Assembly (NCBI GenBank): GCA_014529385.2
Contig: CM043944.1
Span: 50,664,768 to 50,728,767, forward strand
Direction of reading: 5' to 3'
DNA length: 64,000 bases
Origin: Adiantum capillus-veneris
Lineage: Eukaryota > Streptophyta > Polypodiopsida > Polypodiales > Pteridaceae
The notes below the pieces were generated by a model. It did not search any database and was not told the origin of the DNA. It saw only the letters and a program-made list of their open reading frames with translations. Shown one piece after another: positions 22,813 to 32,889 of the stretch (position 1 is its first letter; every line of letters starts with the position of its first letter). The translations under genes and the position numbers were made by a program.

Positions 22813-22858
22813 ATGCAGGCCTGCAGCTCAACAAATGAATTGGGAGTGGAAATGTTAA

Positions 22859-24371
22859 CACTAGTTTGGCACCAAAGCAGGACACTTAAGTGTTCTTTTT
22901 TTTACAAATTTAAATTAAATGCTACTTGCATTAGACGGTTTATTTAAGAAAACCCTCTTGACATGCTTAAATATGTTAGCTAGAGGGTCTTTTAAAAATA
23001 TAACCTTGCATTTTAGAATCTACCATGATCAAGAACTATACTCATCAAATTGACCCTCGTAAGACTATGATTGACGATTTGAAGAAATCAACTTTATAAG
23101 CTCAAAATGAAGCGACCTAGTAGAAAATTTTAAGTGTCTTTTTCACAGTTTTACTATAGATAATTGAAAGTTTCACGTGCAAAAAAATTGACTTGGGAGT
23201 ATATAAAATAATGAAAAGCTCTATGTGTTTGATATAGCCATTTCACGCATATCATTGTATACAAAGAAAAATATGTTTTTGATGTATTTTTGAGTTTTAG
23301 AAAGTGATACATTGCTTACCCTTTTCATTGAGGACTCAAGGTGGCAAGTAGAAGGGCTTTGGTATGTAGCAATTATGGGATTATTTAAAATATTCAAAAC
23401 TGCATAAGAGAGAACTTTGATATTTTCATTCTTAAGACATAAGCATTCAAAATCGCAAATAATATCAAACTTTCTATGTAGATCAACTAAATGTATAGAA
23501 ATACATGGTACATACACAATTGGGAAGTCCAAAACCTTGGTTTGAATGTTATTATGCAGAAATCAAGATTTTCAAGAGTTTTTACATGATAAAAATTTCA
23601 AGATAGAGTTCAAGCAACGAGATTTATTTGAGTTAGGGAGCCAAAAAATACGTAGTTTCTTGGTTTCAACATATAAAGTCATTTGTAGTTGTCAAATTAC
23701 ACCAAAATAGCCCCAATTCCACGAGGGGACCTTTGGAAGACCAAAATTATGCTTTTATTTAGCACGTGCTCAAGTATGAAATATTAAAATTGTCAATTAA
23801 ACTATTCTCATTTATCTCACCTAAATAACTATTATTTATTATATGAAATGATTCAGCGGCATATCTTGCTCAACAAAAACTACTCTAAAGGATACGTCTT
23901 TACATTTAACAAACTGGTTTATTTGGCGGAGCCGGAGTTGGGAAGACGTTTAAGGTATAAAGTTAACTGTAGATAGCCCGACTTATGTCTATAACTTGTG
24001 TGTGACTTGGAAACTTGTCTTTAAAGTGCATTCCATTGTTTTGTAATAGTAAGTGCTAACACTTGGCTTTTATAAACATAAAAAAGGCCATCTCTAAAAA
24101 AAGATATAAGAATTTTATATTTTTTTGGCAAAACAGCTTGAAATTTTACTAAAATTTATGACTTAGAACTTACCAAAATTCTATCTATATGGATTGTATT
24201 TTGACATGGAGAAAAATCCAATGTTTTCTTTGCCTCATAACCAACGTGTGGTGGTAGAAACAAGGTATAAAAAACTTATTTGTAGCTTGAGAAATAAATT
24301 GCCAGAACATGAAGGAAAATAGGACACTTCAGTGTCTCAGGACACTTAAGTGTCGAATTACAGAACTAGTG
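22859..24371. mobile_element. TTAA-flanked terminal-inverted-repeat element, non-coding
   Basis: The left end is CACTAGTTTGG from 22859; the right end is the complement, CAGAACTAGTG, to 24371. Both are flanked by TTAA (22855-22858 and 24372-24375), either a 4-bp target duplication or part of the repeat. Just inside each end lie palindromes such as GGACACTTAAGTGTTC (22880) and GGACACTTAAGTGTCG (24340). The 1513-bp body is AT-rich and has no protein I recognise, so it is non-autonomous. A related right end lies at 32600-32665. TTAA targets suggest piggyBac-like integration but the terminal bases do not match that family, so I leave it unassigned. Confidence 0.65.
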
Positions 24372-24815
24372 TTAAAGGTGGTCACAAGGTAGCATAATGT
24401 GATTAGACCAATACATGTAGTTGGATCCACCTTCGTAGTTGGAGATTGACGAGCTAGCCCAAATATGGTTTAAGGAAGATCCATATATAGTTGTAACATC
24501 TGTTATGAACTCTCTGATGTTATATTTGTTCAGGAAAGAGGAAAGGTGGTTGTAAGAGGTATTAGGAACTTTAGTGTCAATGTTGAAGTCACCCAGGATA
24601 ATCATTGGAATTTCCATAGTGTGTTGTTCAAGCAATGATTTTAATGCGTCAATTAAATTTGTTAGTCGTGTTGAAGGTGAATTGTAAAGAGAGACTATTT
24701 TGATGATTTTGTTGTTTGTGAACTTAATTGTTGAATGCAACATCTCAAGTCCTACATGTCTACAAATCCCCCCTGTAGTGATAGTGTGAATCTGTACAAG
24801 GTAGCAGATCATCAT
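24372..24815 (-). pseudogene. Endonuclease (EEP-fold) fragment of unknown retroelement or Helitron
   Basis: 147 codons reading IIKIVSLYNSPST, IPMIILGDFNIDTK, DVTTIYGSSLNHIWASSS and finally SNHIMLPCDHL. These match the GDFN, SLxDHI and (S)DH motifs of exonuclease-endonuclease-phosphatase domains. The style differs from the LINE endonuclease at 17.9 kb and resembles stand-alone endonucleases of some Helentron-type Helitrons. It is cut on the upstream side by the copia 3' end at about 24815 and ends exactly at the TTAA junction of the inverted-repeat element. Confidence 0.6.
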
Positions 24816-26470
24816 GTGTATGAGAGTAAGCCCAAAGCTTTTCGGAAAGCTTCAAACTTTTCTCGTGATAACGCCTTCGTAAATAGATCTGCAATGTTAT
24901 CTTGTGTAGGACAGTAAGTTAGTGTGATCTCCCCTGCATGTAGCCTTTCCCTGACATAGTGGTAGTGAACCTCTATGTGCTTTGTTCTTGCATGAAATAC
25001 TGGATTCCTTGCAATTGCCATAGCACTCTGACTGTCAGTGAAAATGGTAGTGGGTGCCTGTTGACACTCACAAAGATCTGCCAATAACCTGCGTATCCAT
25101 ACACAATCAACTGTTGCCGTGAAAGCTGCCCTGTACTCAGCTTCACAAGTTGATGTAGCCACTGTGGGTTGCTTCTTGCTTAGCCAAGATATACATGCAT
25201 TTCCCAAGAAAAAACAATTGCCACTTGTGGAATGTCGTGTGTCAAAATCACCAGCCCAATCTGAATCGCTGTAACCAAGAAGCTGCATAGAACTGTGCTT
25301 TCCATACATATCCCCCTTTGGAAAGAACATGGCAAGATTAGGGGTACCTGAAAGGTAACGAAGTATGCGCTTCACAGCCTGCCAATGATGCATACCTGGG
25401 CTGTGCATAAATCTGCTTGCTTGTGAAACCCCAAATTGAATGTCTGGACGAGTGTTGCCTGCCAAATATATCAAGCAACCAACCGCTGCTGCATAAGTAT
25501 GTACATCAAAAGTTTCTCCAGCATCGTGCATGCTCAACTTTGATCCAGTTTCTACGGGTGTAGAGATTGGCTTACAATTTTGCATACCAAACTTGTCCAA
25601 AATTTTATGCAAATATTTTGCCTGCAACATGTATATGCCATCCTCTGATTGCACAAACTGAATACCCAAGTAATAATGTAGCAAACCAAGATCAGACATC
25701 TCAAAGGTTTTTCTCAAAGCATTTTTAAACGCTTCAATTTCATCTGCACTATTGCCTGTAAGAAGCATATCATCCACATAAAGTGTTAGAATAATGAGAA
25801 CTCCATCTCTCTTTTTGACATACAAAGTACTTTCTGTTGGACTATTCTGAAATCCCTGGCCAATCAAATAAGTATGTATCTTCTCATACCATGCTCTTGG
25901 AGCCTGTTTGAGACCATACAAAGCTTTACGCAATCTACATACCTTTTGCTCTTGACCTTTTACAACAAAACCACTTAGTTGACTTACATAAACTTCTTCC
26001 TGCAAATCACCATTCAAAAAAGCAGTTTTGATATCCAACTGATGCACTTTCCAACCATGATGAGCAGCAATTGCAACTAGTGATCTAACTGTGGACGCAC
26101 GAGAAGTAGGAGCAAAGGTTTCATCATAATCTATGCCTTTCTGTTGCGCATAGCCTTTTGCCACAAGCCTTGCTTTGTACCTGTCAACAGTACCATCTTG
26201 TTTCCTTTTTACCTTAAAAACCCACTTTGTACCAATAGGCTTTTTACCTGTAGGCAAGTCCACTAGATCCCATGTATGATTCTTATGAATAGAATCAATT
26301 TCTTGCTGCATAGCATCTTTCCACTGAACACACTCTAAAGCTTGTTCAAATGAATCAGGCTCATCTGCATCACAAAGAGTACTAAAGCAAGCCAAATCTA
26401 CTTGCTCTCTGCCAAAAGTAGTACCAGCACGTGTTTTTCGTGGCAACGGTGCATCTAACTTGCTATCCTA
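24812..26470 (-). pseudogene. Copia reverse transcriptase and RNase H
   Basis: Same frame as the gag-integrase part, after a TAG at 26468-26470. Motifs: WKDAMQQEIDSIHKNHTWDL, GTKWVFKVKRKQDGTVDRYK, ARLVAKGYAQ, VHQLDIKTAFLNGDL, LYVDDMLLTGNS (catalytic DD), LLHYYLGIQF, then RNase H with YSDSDWAGD, CEAEYRAAF, TDSQSAMAIA and RTKHIEVHYHYVRE. It ends with KFEAFRKALGLLSYT, near the natural end of copia pol. It is fully open for 544 codons. It should copy the element RNA and remove the template strand. No 3' LTR follows. Confidence 0.95.
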
Positions 26471-29008
26471 CAAAGTTTTTTGAACCCATTTAGGCAAGGT
26501 TCTTTCTTCCCTGAGAACTTCTTGCTCTTCACGCACAATTTCCTCTACATCATGAGGTGTCACATGCTGATCAAAAGATTGATCAAGATTATCAACCTGT
26601 TGTGATTCTTGATTCTCCACAAAAGAAGGAAGCAAACCTTCAAATACATCATGTGTCTGCATATGCGGTACATCAAAAGCAACCATAGGTTGAGTAGTAG
26701 TTTCTGCAAAAATTACATCACGACTTTCAAAAATCTTGTTTGTAGCAGGATTGTAAAGTCTATAACCTTTACTTCCACTACTGTACCCCACAAATATACA
26801 TTTGATTGCCTTATCATCAAGCTTCCCACGTAACTGCTGAGGGATGTGAGCATAAGCAAGACAACCAAAAACACGAAGATAACTGACTGAAGGTTTTTTG
26901 TCATACCAAGCTTCATATGCAATAATGGTCTTCAAGGCACGAGCAGGACATCTGTTCAAAACATGTGCTGCACAAGCAACTGCCTCCATCCATAGCTTAT
27001 GAGGCAAACTCTTAGCCTTGAGCATACATCTAGCCGTCTCCATTAAAGACCTGTTCTTCCTTTCTGCAACACCATTCTGTTGTGGTGTGTATGGCATAGT
27101 GCATTGGTGTTTAATGCCTTTCTTTCCCAAAAAATCCTTAAATGCACCTGACATGTATTCACCTCCTCGATCGGTACGAAGAGTCTGTACTTTGCAACCT
27201 GTTTCATTTTCAACCATGGCGACATAATGTTGAAAAATTGCAAACACATCTGACTTTGCTTTGAGTGGATACACCCAACAAAACCTGGAAAAGTCATCAA
27301 TGAAGGTCACAAAATAAAGGCTGTTTCCTATAGATGGCGTCCTCATAGGACCACATACATCACTGTGTACAAGCTGCAACTTTCGTGTCGCTCTAACTGA
27401 ACCATCCTGCGAAAATGAAAATCTGTGCATCTTTCCAAGAACGCAACCTTCACATACATGTCTTGGTGGCATCTCCAATAAAGACAAATCATGCACCATA
27501 TTATGACGTTGTAAAGTCATCAAACTGCCATAACCAACATGCCCAAATCTAGCATGCCACAACTTAGCATCCTGCATGGCCTGAGTCTTTGTTTCTGCAA
27601 TACATACCTGAATCTGCTTTTCATAACGATCTAGCACAAATAGTCCATTGTCCAGCGTACCTGTAGTGATAAGAGAATAACCATTCTCTCGATCTCGTAC
27701 AACACATCTGTCATCCTCAAAAATGACCCGAAGACCATTTTTTGCAAGAGAGGATACAGACAACAAATTCTTCTTGATCCCTGGAACATATAAGACATCT
27801 GGCAAGCATAAATCTGAACCATGTGAAATGGTAATCAAAATCTTACCAACGCCTTTGATTGGATAAGAAGCATTATTTGCACATGTCACCTTCTTTCCTG
27901 CTGGAGCTGCATCCAACGAACAAAACAAATCCTTCCTTGAAGTAATATGCCTGGATGCACCACTATCAAAGTACCAAATCATTTGTGTCTTGTCAACACT
28001 GTAAGCAGAAAAATCTGAACATACTACGAAAGCATAAGAATCCTGCACAAAGTTTGCAGACTCTTCTTTAGCTGTAGAAGAATCACCAGAAGCAGAAACA
28101 ACCAAACTTGACTCTTTCTTCTTTTCTTTAGCAATTCGCTTTTTACACTCACTAATGTAGTGACCAGGTTTCTTGCAGTAGTGACATTTACCTTTCTTCT
28201 TGGACTTGTCGGAATCACCTTTAGACTTCTCTGAAGACTGTCCTGCACCAGACTTGGAGTGATGAGCACTCTCTTTACCCCTGTTTTTGTTCTGTACAAC
28301 AAGAGCATGATCCATACCATCCACCTGTAAAGACTTGTTCTTACGTGATTGATCCTCCTGCAATAGCAAAGCCACTAACTCTTCAAAATGAAGAGTGTCA
28401 GGATTAGCTCGCAAAGACAGAGTCAAAGAAGTCTGAAAAGTCAAATAAGATGGTGGTAGTGAATTGAGTGTTTTGGAAACCAAGTCCTTCTCTGGAATCA
28501 CTTCATCAATGCTAAGCAATTGCTCTTTAAGATCCCTGATTTTTGTAAGATGCTCGACAATATCGTCACCTTCATCCATCTGTATTTTGTCAAGTTGTTT
28601 CTTCAAAAACTCTATTCTGGCAGCGTTTCTTCCTCCAAACATAGCTTGCAGAGTGTTCCAAGCATCCTCAGAAGTTCTGCAAGATCTGATATGTGGTGTG
28701 ATTGTCCTCTTTATGGTTAAGGCAATCATAGCCATAGCCTGTGCATCTTTAGTATCCCATCTCTTTTGCTCTGGAGTGACTTGTGAGGGTCCTGCACCAC
28801 CAGCTGCACCACGACCAGGCGTGGCAGGTGCAATGCTACCTGGACGAACTTCATCTCCAGATACATAATCCCACAATCCTTTACCAACCAAAACATTTTT
28901 GGCCATAAAAGACCAAAGAAAATAGTTGGTACCATCCAATTTGTCTTCAGATGTAAACGCACCAAAAATCTCTTTCTCCGTAGATTGAGCCATACTGTGG
29001 ATGCACAC
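26468..29008 (-). CDS. Copia gag, protease and integrase
   Basis: 846 codons with no break. The likely start is the second methionine (about 28993, MAQSTEKEIFGAF). UBN2-type gag (WNTLQAMFGGRN, LKKQLDKIQMDEGDD); zinc knuckle CHYCKKPGHYISEC at roughly residue 277; retropepsin with WYFDSGASRHIT near 345; pre-integrase motif LWHARFGHVGYGSL; integrase zinc-binding and core with HSDVCGPMRTPS, FIDDFSRFCWVYPL, GGEYMSGAFKDF and TPQQNGVAERKN (DD35E). It then has LRVFGCLAYAHIP and runs to a TAG before RT. This order (PR-IN-RT-RH) defines Ty1/copia. The single in-frame stop suggests recent loss of activity. Confidence 0.95.
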   Translation of the reverse strand: MCIHSMAQSTEKEIFGAFTSEDKLDGTNYFLWSFMAKNVLVGKGLWDYVSGDEVRPGSIAPATPGRGAAGGAGPSQVTPEQKRWDTKDAQAMAMIALTIKRTITPHIRSCRTSEDAWNTLQAMFGGRNAARIEFLKKQLDKIQMDEGDDIVEHLTKIRDLKEQLLSIDEVIPEKDLVSKTLNSLPPSYLTFQTSLTLSLRANPDTLHFEELVALLLQEDQSRKNKSLQVDGMDHALVVQNKNRGKESAHHSKSGAGQSSEKSKGDSDKSKKKGKCHYCKKPGHYISECKKRIAKEKKKESSLVVSASGDSSTAKEESANFVQDSYAFVVCSDFSAYSVDKTQMIWYFDSGASRHITSRKDLFCSLDAAPAGKKVTCANNASYPIKGVGKILITISHGSDLCLPDVLYVPGIKKNLLSVSSLAKNGLRVIFEDDRCVVRDRENGYSLITTGTLDNGLFVLDRYEKQIQVCIAETKTQAMQDAKLWHARFGHVGYGSLMTLQRHNMVHDLSLLEMPPRHVCEGCVLGKMHRFSFSQDGSVRATRKLQLVHSDVCGPMRTPSIGNSLYFVTFIDDFSRFCWVYPLKAKSDVFAIFQHYVAMVENETGCKVQTLRTDRGGEYMSGAFKDFLGKKGIKHQCTMPYTPQQNGVAERKNRSLMETARCMLKAKSLPHKLWMEAVACAAHVLNRCPARALKTIIAYEAWYDKKPSVSYLRVFGCLAYAHIPQQLRGKLDDKAIKCIFVGYSSGSKGYRLYNPATNKIFESRDVIFAETTTQPMVAFDVPHMQTHDVFEGLLPSFVENQESQQVDNLDQSFDQHVTPHDVEEIVREEQEVLREERTLPKWVQKTL

Positions 29009-29378
29009 AAGAGAGCAAAAGAACCTCCAAGAGATTCACAAATCTCCTCTCCAATGTAAGCAAAACTCTACACAAAATCTCAGCACAAAGCTAAGACAAG
29101 CTGCTTCCCAAAAGAACTGTTTACCTGAAGAAAATCTGTCAAAAAGCACACCCTCTTGATCTAAAGGCCTCCGAAAAGTAACTTCTGCTACGCTGCTCAG
29201 AACAAAATTCTGAGGGCTCGAACGGCTTCGAAAGGGGGGTAAAACCGCAAGTCACCTGTTCAGAATACTCCCGGAACGTCGAGGATGCTCCCACGAGCAA
29301 ATTTTCCGAAAACTGCCTGAAAACTGCGATTGCGCGCGCGGACGCGAAAACGCAAGTAGAGGCTTTGGAAATCACCTC

Positions 29379-29390
29379 GCTCTGATACCA
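29379..29390 (-). promoter_or_regulatory. Copia primer-binding site, initiator tRNA-Met
   Basis: The minus strand reads TGGTATCAGAGC, complementary to the 3' end of initiator tRNA-Met, two bases after the LTR. Confidence 0.9.
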
Positions 29391-29392
29391 AT

Positions 29393-29586
29393 TGTTGAAG
29401 ATGATGAAATAGGAAACAGAAGGAAGACAGCAACTCAGAGTAGGAAGAAGATGGAGAAGGAGAAGACACAGAGCTTGTGTACGAGATCTCTGTAGTCTCT
29501 CTTTCTGTATTGGAATAATAGTATATGTACAAACTCAGAGCTACAAAGCTTATATGAAACCCTAAGAGATAAGGTGTCCTTTCACA
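29393..29586 (-). repeat. Copia 5' LTR
   Basis: On the minus strand it runs from TGTGAAAGGACACC to CATCTTCAACA, starting TG and ending CA, about 194 bp. It lies directly beside the primer-binding site. No second copy exists at the other end of the element. Confidence 0.75.
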
Positions 29587-29667
29587 CCGGATGTCTAGGG
29601 GGGAAAACCCAGTGGGAGAAAAGTGCCCCTGGTGAAGCGCGTATACACACTAACACTACTACATGTC

Positions 29668-30085
29668 TACAATAGTCATAGCCCCAGTCTTGTACCATTT
29701 TAAGCTGATGCATGAATTTTATGCCCAATATGATATCCAAATTGCTGCTCTTGTCAAAATTCATTATAGAAAAGGTGGTTTCATATGCAATGCCAGAAGA
29801 GGATATAATGATTTTTTCTAACATGCCGATCGGTCTCTCCATGTATCTATCCGCTAATTGCACTTTCATTCGGGTTTTCCTTAGAGCACGCTTTCCCCAT
29901 TTTTCCCACATTCCCTTGGTTGGTATGGAAATTCTAGCCCTCCTATCTAATATTGCAACCATATTTACTCCTTTGCATTCCATAGGTAAGGTAGTGTTTC
30001 CTTCTTCTCCCTCGCAAGAGTCTCCCACCTTATTTACTGGTATAGGTTCTGCTTTAGTCTGTTCTGGTGTTTGATTGTCCATCAT
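29668..30085 (-). pseudogene. Gypsy retropepsin fragment, active site lost
   Basis: Matches the first protease of the gypsy copies at 40.4-40.9 kb and 59.2-59.6 kb: EEGNTTLPMECKGVNMVAIL, TKGMWEKWGKRAL, QLADRYMERPIGMLEKIIIS, TFSIMNFDK and LGIKFMHQ with QDWG. The catalytic DSG in the other copies is DRR here. At the position of a TGA shared by the two long copies, this fragment has arginine (KTRMKVQL). Truncated near 29668 by other sequence. Confidence 0.75.
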
Positions 30086-30808
30086 TTTAGGATCATATTT
30101 CCATTGAAATGTACTTTCCTAATTTTTGCTCTTGTTTCATGGTCACCAATGAACAAAGATAAAGTTTTTAAAGTGTGAGGTTTACTGTCTTTCAACATCT
30201 CTGTCCCTATGTCATCGTATAGTGATCGAATATTGCCGGTGTAGAACTCATGGTCTAGATTGATCTCAATGATAGGGGCTGACTCAAGGGTCACACTTCT
30301 ATCTTTTTTGTTTCTAATATCCACCCACAGGTCTATGGACATGGTTCTTCTACTTTTGAAATTGGCATCACTGGTTGTGAACCTAGTCCATCTATGGTAT
30401 TGGCTACTTCCCTCATATCTAATGGTGCCTCAACTTCTGGCTCTTCTTGTTCTCTGTTTTTAAGACCTTGATTCTCCATTTCTTGGATTCTTTTGCGGAT
30501 AAGTACCTCCATTTTTGGAGCATTTAGAACATGCAGTTCCATTAGAGCTTGGGCCGCCTGGATGAGCTCCTTACACATATACAACCTCTCTCTTTTTCAT
30601 ACCATTGATGAGGATACATTAACCATCTATGCTCTTCGGTTTGATTGGGCTTTAGCTTAGATTCATAAGCCTTCAGAATTGCATCTAAAGGCTCAAAGAC
30701 TTTGTCCACCAAGACCAAACCTCTCGATGGTATTTTTGATGGTTTTGCTACAACAATTTTTTCCTTACGGTCCCATTCCAATCTCAATTGTTCTTCGGTT
30801 TGTTGCAA
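30082..30808 (-). pseudogene. Gypsy gag-protease linker debris
   Basis: Short frames such as SIDLWVDIRNKKDRSVTLES, LYDDIGTEML and LKTLSLFIGDHETRAKI align with the linker before the protease in the longer copies (LTLKSAPMEEVWLDN, LKTLPFYLGDNKDE). Upstream, RGLVLVDKVFEPLDAILKAY matches GSILVDKIFEPINAALEAY at 41.6 kb. Several frames, no intact protein. Confidence 0.6.
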
Positions 30809-30813
30809 TTTGG

Positions 30814-30903
30814 TCAGCCCCTATCATTGAGGTTTTTATCCTTTTGGCTTTCATCTTCTTCCTTTTTTCTTTCCAAGATTTTTTGAGGACAACACAGATT
30901 GAG

Positions 30904-30937
<34 letters not shown>

Positions 30938-31434
30938 CGGATTGCGTTGTTTTGTCCTATTTGGTATCTTGGAGGTGGTGGCAAATGTTGCGCTGTAGGG
31001 GGCCCAGATTGTCTTTCCCTAACATAATTTTTTTTGTAGAAACATTCGTGGGTCTCATGGTTTGTCCATTTTTTCTCGATAGAACACCACTTCAATACAC
31101 GTTGTACGTTTGCTTTTGGCCTTAACCGCATGTTGCAACACTGAGTCGGATGGTCTCCTCCACAAGTGTCACATTTTTGTGTGGGCTGTTGTCGTGTGTT
31201 CAGGTCCGTCATGTGACCTTGGTTCATCCTTCTGATCACTTCCTTGATCATTTGATCAACATCCAACACATTTGGGTTTTTCCAACCCAACTTCAATGTG
31301 GATTCACTAGTGGTTGAAGAGGCGCTACCTATCCCTTGGTCAGTATCCTCAGTCACCTCCCCATACACTTTACAATTGTCTACTAGATACAATGCCTCTC
31401 TAGCGACTTGTTCGAAGGTAACACGTTCCTTCAA
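30814..31434 (-). pseudogene. Gypsy gag with zinc knuckle and poly-glycine
   Basis: Contains VTFEQVAREALYLVDNCK, a knuckle-like CDTCGGDHPTQCC and WCSIEKKWTNHETHECFY. The last matches CAIEEKWTNHETHECYF in the gypsy copy at 42.5 kb. A 31-bp C run on the plus strand (30906-30936) gives a poly-glycine stretch of about ten residues. Confidence 0.65.
30906..30936. repeat. Poly-C tract
   Basis: 31 consecutive C residues. On the minus strand this G tract lies within gypsy gag. Confidence 0.97.
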
Positions 31435-31992
31435 GTGCAGATCTTTCTTGAGAGTCTCATTTCACAATCCCTCTATAAAAAGTATTGACAGTCTCTCATC
31501 CTGAGGTAGCTCTCTTGCAGAACATCTTTCAATGTACTGCTTGAATTGAAGCAAGGCTTTCTTCACCTTTTATTTCTCCTTTGTCTAAATTATTAGATTT
31601 GGGATACTGTATTATGCTTAATCCCTCTCTTTGAGAATTCCTCTGCAAATTCAAGTAGAAGTTGCTCTATGATGGAAAAATTCCGGCTGTTTAATGGTTG
31701 GAATCAGGTCAAGAGTGGGTCAATCCAAATCCTTCATACTTAGTATAGAAATTCGTTACTTGCTCAGCCCTCAATGCTTGTTTGAAGATTGAAACTTGTG
31801 CATACGGATCCCCCGACCCACTATACGTTTTGGGTACACACTTGTCCATTTGAGATGGTTGCTTGCGTCTAGTTTTGGCAACCAGTCTAACCACTCCCGA
31901 TCCTTCTGATATGGTCTCTCTTGCTTCATATTCTCCCCTTGCACTTCAATCGGTTCTAGCCAAGTTTGTAGTCTATGATTAGATATGGTCAC
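31435..31992 (-). pseudogene. Gypsy gag N-terminal debris
   Basis: TYSGSGDPYAQVSIFKQALR and FYTKYEGFGLT match the gag core at 43.1 kb and 56.7 kb (SGSGGPYDHLTSFKQVLRAE). Frames are broken. Confidence 0.6.
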
Positions 31993-32599
31993 TACCTACA
32001 ACATACACACAATTGGCCTAAGAAACTAGAAATACTGAAAAAGTTATACTTGCTACTCTAAAATGTATTGTATTCTTGAGCAATCAAAAAACTCAACCAT
32101 CATCATATACTATGCTATATAGCATATTAGGTCCCCCAAAACTCAAGGAAGATTAGCTTTATGTTATACATTACACTTACACAATCAAAATTGAATTTGG
32201 ATATCAAGAAAGCCACCATAAAAATCATAAAGGTGCTAATTTTGGCCAAAAAAAACAAGATTATGCAATTCTTGTAAATTGGTCATAACTTTCAATTTTA
32301 ACACTTAGCTCTCCCTACAAGCATCAAAACATGTTGAGAACTATGAAGGCCTAACCTCTAGCCATCTAAACCTCACAAACATGAAGTTTAGAGTGGTATA
32401 GTTGCCAAAAATTGAAAAAAAGCCAAAAACAGGACCCGTTTTTTCACACAATTTAGGTTCAAAAATGTTGTGCAAGAGTAAGGTTAATGGTGAGATTGAT
32501 ACTCAAAAAAAAAAGCTAAGTTTTTTCAGCTCATAAGGCAACTTTGTGGATATATAGCACCTAGAAATTCATTTTCATACTCTTCAAATAATTCAAGAA
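31993..32599. other. AT-rich gene-free stretch
   Basis: No coding sequence. It may be LTR or untranslated sequence upstream of the gypsy gag debris. No boundary is visible. Confidence 0.4.
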
Positions 32600-32669
32600 A
32601 AATGGTCACTTAATAGGACACAAAAGTGTCCAAGGACATAAAAGTGTCCTGTTACCATTCTAGTGTTAA
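32600..32669. mobile_element. Right end of a TTAA-type inverted-repeat element
   Basis: AGGACACAAAAGTGTCC and AAGGACATAAAAGTGTCCT lead to ATTCTAGTG then TTAA (32666-32669). This repeats the terminal layout of the element at 22859-24371. I could not find its left end. Confidence 0.5.
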
Positions 32670-32815
32670 GACCTCATAGGCTAAGGTTCCAAAAATTAAT
32701 TAAAAAGTCTATTGGCCAAAAGTGGGAAAATTGGATGGTTATGGGAAGACTAAAAAGTCTTCCCACATCCTTAGGAAGGAGGGGGCGAGCCCTAAAGGTA
32801 GGGGAAGAGAGAGAA

Positions 32816-32881
<66 letters not shown>
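32816..32881. repeat. (AC)n microsatellite
   Basis: About 32 AC units with one AAACAC interruption near 32830. Confidence 0.97.
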
Positions 32882-32883
<2 letters not shown>

Positions 32884-32889
32884 CCAAGC

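Noticed and set aside
32298-32310. Left end of the TTAA-type element (TTAACACTTAG)
   Set aside because: It has CACTTAG instead of CACTAG and lacks the GGACAC palindrome just inside, so I did not pair it with the right end at 32665.
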